Positions 61,827 to 64,000 of a DNA stretch of 64,000 nt are shown piece after piece; the stretch's first letter is position 1, and each line of letters starts with the position of its first letter. The DNA is taken from the NCBI GenBank assembly GCA_032622095.1, contig CP136069.1, forward strand, positions 105,924,278-105,988,277, written 5' to 3'. The notes under the pieces are model-generated. The model ran no database searches. It saw only the letters and a program-made list of their open reading frames with translations, and had not been told where the DNA came from. A program made the position numbers and the translations under genes. Source of the stretch: Siphonodentalium dalli. Taxonomy: Eukaryota; Mollusca; Scaphopoda; Gadilida; Siphonodentaliidae.

Positions 61827-62230
61827 CCAACAATAGATCAACTGACATCAAACCTTCCACTACCAGGCATGGTTCAAATAATGAAAAAACCAACATCAGA
61901 AGCAGCTATGGTTCAACATCAAAGAAGTTCAGCTTCACTAACAGCCCATCCTGCTAATAATGACTCTCAACTTTTGTCTGTTTCATCAAACCCACAATGT
62001 TTTTGGTTCGAAAATGACAGTGATAGCCAGTTAGAAAGATTATCAAATGAACTTATCAAACAACTTGAATGGCAGAGAAAAAAAATTAAAGTAGCGCACC
62101 ATGTAGTACAACACGGAAAGAACAAAAACGGGATTATAATAGAACCTGCAGATCAGATCTATCCTTCAGAAAAATTGAGCGTGAAAAAGAAAATAATTTG
62201 AAACGTCTCAGGAGGACTGATTCAAAGTTT

Positions 62231-62571
62231 CGGAAAGCTGAGAAAATTTCAGATAGTAAATCAAGAAAATAAAAACGATCTGATCCTGATGTTAGGAAAG
62301 CTGAGAAAATTTCAGATAGTAAATCAAGAAAAGAAAAACGATCTGATCCTGAAGTTAGGAAAGCTGAGAAAATTTCAGATAGTAAATCAAGAAAACAAAA
62401 ACGATCTGATCCTGAAATTAGGAAAGCTGAGAAAATTTCAGATAGTAAATCAAGAAAAGAAAAACGATCTGATCCTGATGTTAGGAAAGCTGAGAAAATT
62501 TCAGATAGTAAATCAAGAAAAGAAAAACGATCTGATCCTGATGTTAGGAAAGCTGAGAAAATTTGATGTAA
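62231..62571 (+). repeat. 63-bp minisatellite, six units
   Basis: Units begin at 62231, 62294, 62357, 62420, 62483 and 62546, with core GGAAAGCTGAGAAAATTTCA. The spacing of exactly 63 bp preserves frame. The last unit ends at AAAATTTGA. Confidence 0.9.
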
Positions 62572-62697
62572 ACAGTATTTATTCCATATAATTCAATACA
62601 ATGTTACAAAATGTGAATCATGAATATGGGTTTATGGAGGGGATCCGACATCAAGCATAAAGCTTATGGGGGTCGTTTCCGATTACGTGTGAATAGG

Positions 62698-62803
62698 CCC
62701 ACACTGTGAGAAGGATAACATAATAATATAGGTAGTTAAGTTCATACTAATTTTAGAAGATCGTTGTTGGTATATATGTTACTTAGCTACTCACAGTGTG
62801 GGC
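62698..62803. repeat. Short inverted repeat CCCACACTGTGAG
   Basis: CCCACACTGTGAG (62698-62710) and CTCACAGTGTGGG (about 62791-62803) bracket 80 bp of AT-rich DNA. They are possibly the ends of a tiny MITE. No target duplication is clear. Confidence 0.4.
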
Positions 62804-63180
62804 TGGATCGATAGATATATCAAAATGAGATTTTTTTCTTATGGAATAATAGAAAGAAATTGATTGAAAATAGATTTAGTATATCGGAACGAAGTATAGA
62901 TCGGTATAGATAAGAGTGTGAGGTGACATATCAAACGTTTGTGAGTCTGATATGCAGTATAGGGAGGGGATGTGGGGAGTGTAAATGATAAGCTATTGCT
63001 TTTAATTTCTGCACTAATTTTGTGTTCTGACCTAGCATGTTTGCGTCCGAGCCGTCACCACTATCGATTGGATTTGTACGAATATATAATAGCATCAACA
63101 TTAATATTTATATTTCTCACGCGATTTTTGACGATATGCGTCGATTTGATAACTGTTAGATGATAGATGATATACATGTG
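62804..63180. other. Non-coding interval
   Basis: I see no feature here. The 63-residue frame at 62972-63163 is hydrophobic but motif-free. Confidence 0.35.
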
Positions 63181-63218
63181 CGTGGTTCAAGCGGAAGTCC
63201 TTGGTTTGTGGTCAAGAA

Positions 63219-63705
63219 TTATTTAAATCTTTTTGTACGAATAATGTACTTCTGAACTTCTCGAAAAATCGTTATGTTATCTTCCTGAGACAGTTCATTA
63301 GAACCATGTAGAAGTATATTGGTGGTAATGTTACATATATCAGATAATTCGTTCATAAATAACAGTCGCTGTGCATTGTATGATTGGCATTCAATTAAAT
63401 AATGTTCTGTGTCCTCTACTTCACCACAGGTACACATGGGTTGGTCGGCAATGAAGTTAGAATATTTGTGGTAATTCAGATTGCTACAATTTAATCTGAG
63501 GCGGGCATGCAAAATTTGCGCTTCACGCGTGTTAGCGTGGTATAACCATTTAGAGGTCATCTGTCGTTTTGGTTCCAGAGAATTTGAGAAAGTTGCCAGT
63601 GAGTCCATGGCTACCTTGTTCGTGTCTAGGTTGTTCCACAAAATTGTTGTTGATGGGAGAAACGATTTTTTGTAATAGTCATACACACTAAATTCAAAGT
63701 TGGTA
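63219..63705 (-). pseudogene. LINE 'D': 5'-truncated C-family ORF2 C-terminus
   Basis: The minus-strand frame reads FSVYDYYKKSFLPSTTILWNNL and ends EVQKYIIRTKRFK. It aligns by eye with the last ~155 residues of LINE C (RRSFIPSTTELWNNL to EVQKYIKNTKRFS) and has the same CTCG-E-DTEH-C zinc-like motif. Endonuclease and RT core are absent. It is cut at about 63705 by the palindromic repeat that runs to the window edge; whether the rest lies beyond cannot be seen. Confidence 0.8.
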
Positions 63706-64000
63706 AATTAACCCCAAAAGTAGTTAAATTTTACTACTTTAGGTAGTTCGTATTCATCCCGCTACCTTGGGTGGTTAATTTTACTACCTGATGGGTAGGT
63801 AAAAAATTAAATACCTTTGGTAGTTAAAATAACTACATTCGGTAGTTAAAATAGCCCCCGGGGGGCTATTTTAACTACCCAACGGGAGGCAAATTTTTAA
63901 CTACTTTGGGTAGGGGGATGAATACGAACTACCCAGTAGTTAATTTTACTACCTGTGGGTGGTTGGAATTTTAACTACCTACGGGTAGTTAATCTGATAA
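63706..64000. mobile_element. GTAGTTAAAATT-rich palindromic element (runs off window)
   Basis: A large imperfect palindrome is centred near 63861 (TAGTTAAAATAGCCCCC against GGGGGCTATTTTAACTA). Farther out, AGGTAGTTCGTATTCATCCC (63741) pairs with GGATGAATACGAACTACCC (about 63916). The whole is built from short GGTAGTTAAAATTAACTACC-like units. It is probably a MITE inserted in or next to LINE D, with the right end outside or at the window boundary. Confidence 0.65.

Larger units (their letters stand above)
61482..62571 (+). pseudogene. Repetitive hypothetical ORF, probably frameshifted
   Basis: I do not recognise this protein. From ATG 61482 or 61485 it begins MPRTKKKTAQMKALEEKI, then tandem repeats P-S/A-MVKM-E/A-H (two 11-residue units, four 13-residue units, 61605-61826), a Ser/Gln-rich part, and a basic part that ends at 62201. 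Moving one base at the A-run near 62170 opens ERE-KENNLKRLRR and then six 21-residue repeats R-K-A-E-K-I-S-D-S-K-S-R-K-E-K-R-S-D-P (63-bp period), the first containing a TAA. It is low-complexity, charged and probably disordered. It could be one exon of a host gene, a decayed gene, or a transposon-derived frame. Confidence 0.4.

Noticed and set aside
62231-62571. CRISPR-like array (63-bp regular units)
   Set aside because: The units are contiguous without variable spacers, and the context is eukaryotic. It is an ordinary minisatellite.

Overview
The window is eukaryotic, AT-rich, non-genic DNA made almost entirely of nested transposable elements. The retrotransposons are APE-class LINEs of CR1/L2-like type with PHD and SGNH-hydrolase modules and 2A-like motifs. 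With a degenerate hAT element, many fold-back elements and recurrent AAGATGGC-containing repeats, this suggests an invertebrate animal, most likely a marine lophotrochozoan such as a mollusc. That placement is an inference. No host gene, tRNA or rRNA was recognised, apart from one unidentified repetitive reading frame near 61.5-62.6 kb.

Layout. Positions 1-4386 are unannotated flank with a degenerate direct repeat. Positions 4387-37492 are an inverted-repeat element of about 1.5 kb ('X') split by a 31.6-kb element at 4519-36138 ('G'). G begins AGTAGTATAAAG, ends with the reverse complement, is flanked by GACCAC on both sides, and has inverted arms of several kb. Because both X and G are inverted repeats, each arm often preserves the uninterrupted version of its partner. 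Insertions can therefore be read out directly: a 5.2-kb long-TIR element (5109-10341), a CR1-like LINE (13289 to about 17999), a palindrome-rich 544-bp element with a 9-bp duplication (18021-18564), and two insertions in the right arm (about 31632-32631 and about 33412-33857). An 8.9-kb block holding the LINE and the palindromic element is duplicated in tandem (12736-21558 and 21559-30500). Its breakpoint lies inside the terminal motif of G. A 120-bp hairpin with the same terminal motif (30479-30598) separates the second block from the right arm.

Positions 37500-49000 hold a second LINE ('B', plus strand: coiled-coil/RRM ORF1, then EN-RT ORF2), heavily broken and split by a third LINE ('C', 42805-47835) with a 10-bp target duplication. 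C is nearly intact: its ORF2 is interrupted only by two TAG codons. Positions 49000-64000 are satellites, fold-back repeats, a 1,031-bp deleted hAT element with a BED-finger fragment and a perfect 8-bp duplication (56946-57976), a repetitive hypothetical ORF (61482-62571), a 5'-truncated LINE of the C family (63219-63705, minus), and a palindromic repeat running to the window edge.

The most unusual object is G. Its 6-bp target duplication, 5'-AGTAGT terminus, long inverted repeats and large size recall Polinton/Maverick elements, but none of their genes is visible. A 120-bp hairpin with the same ends and one extra AGT triplet looks like its miniature derivative.
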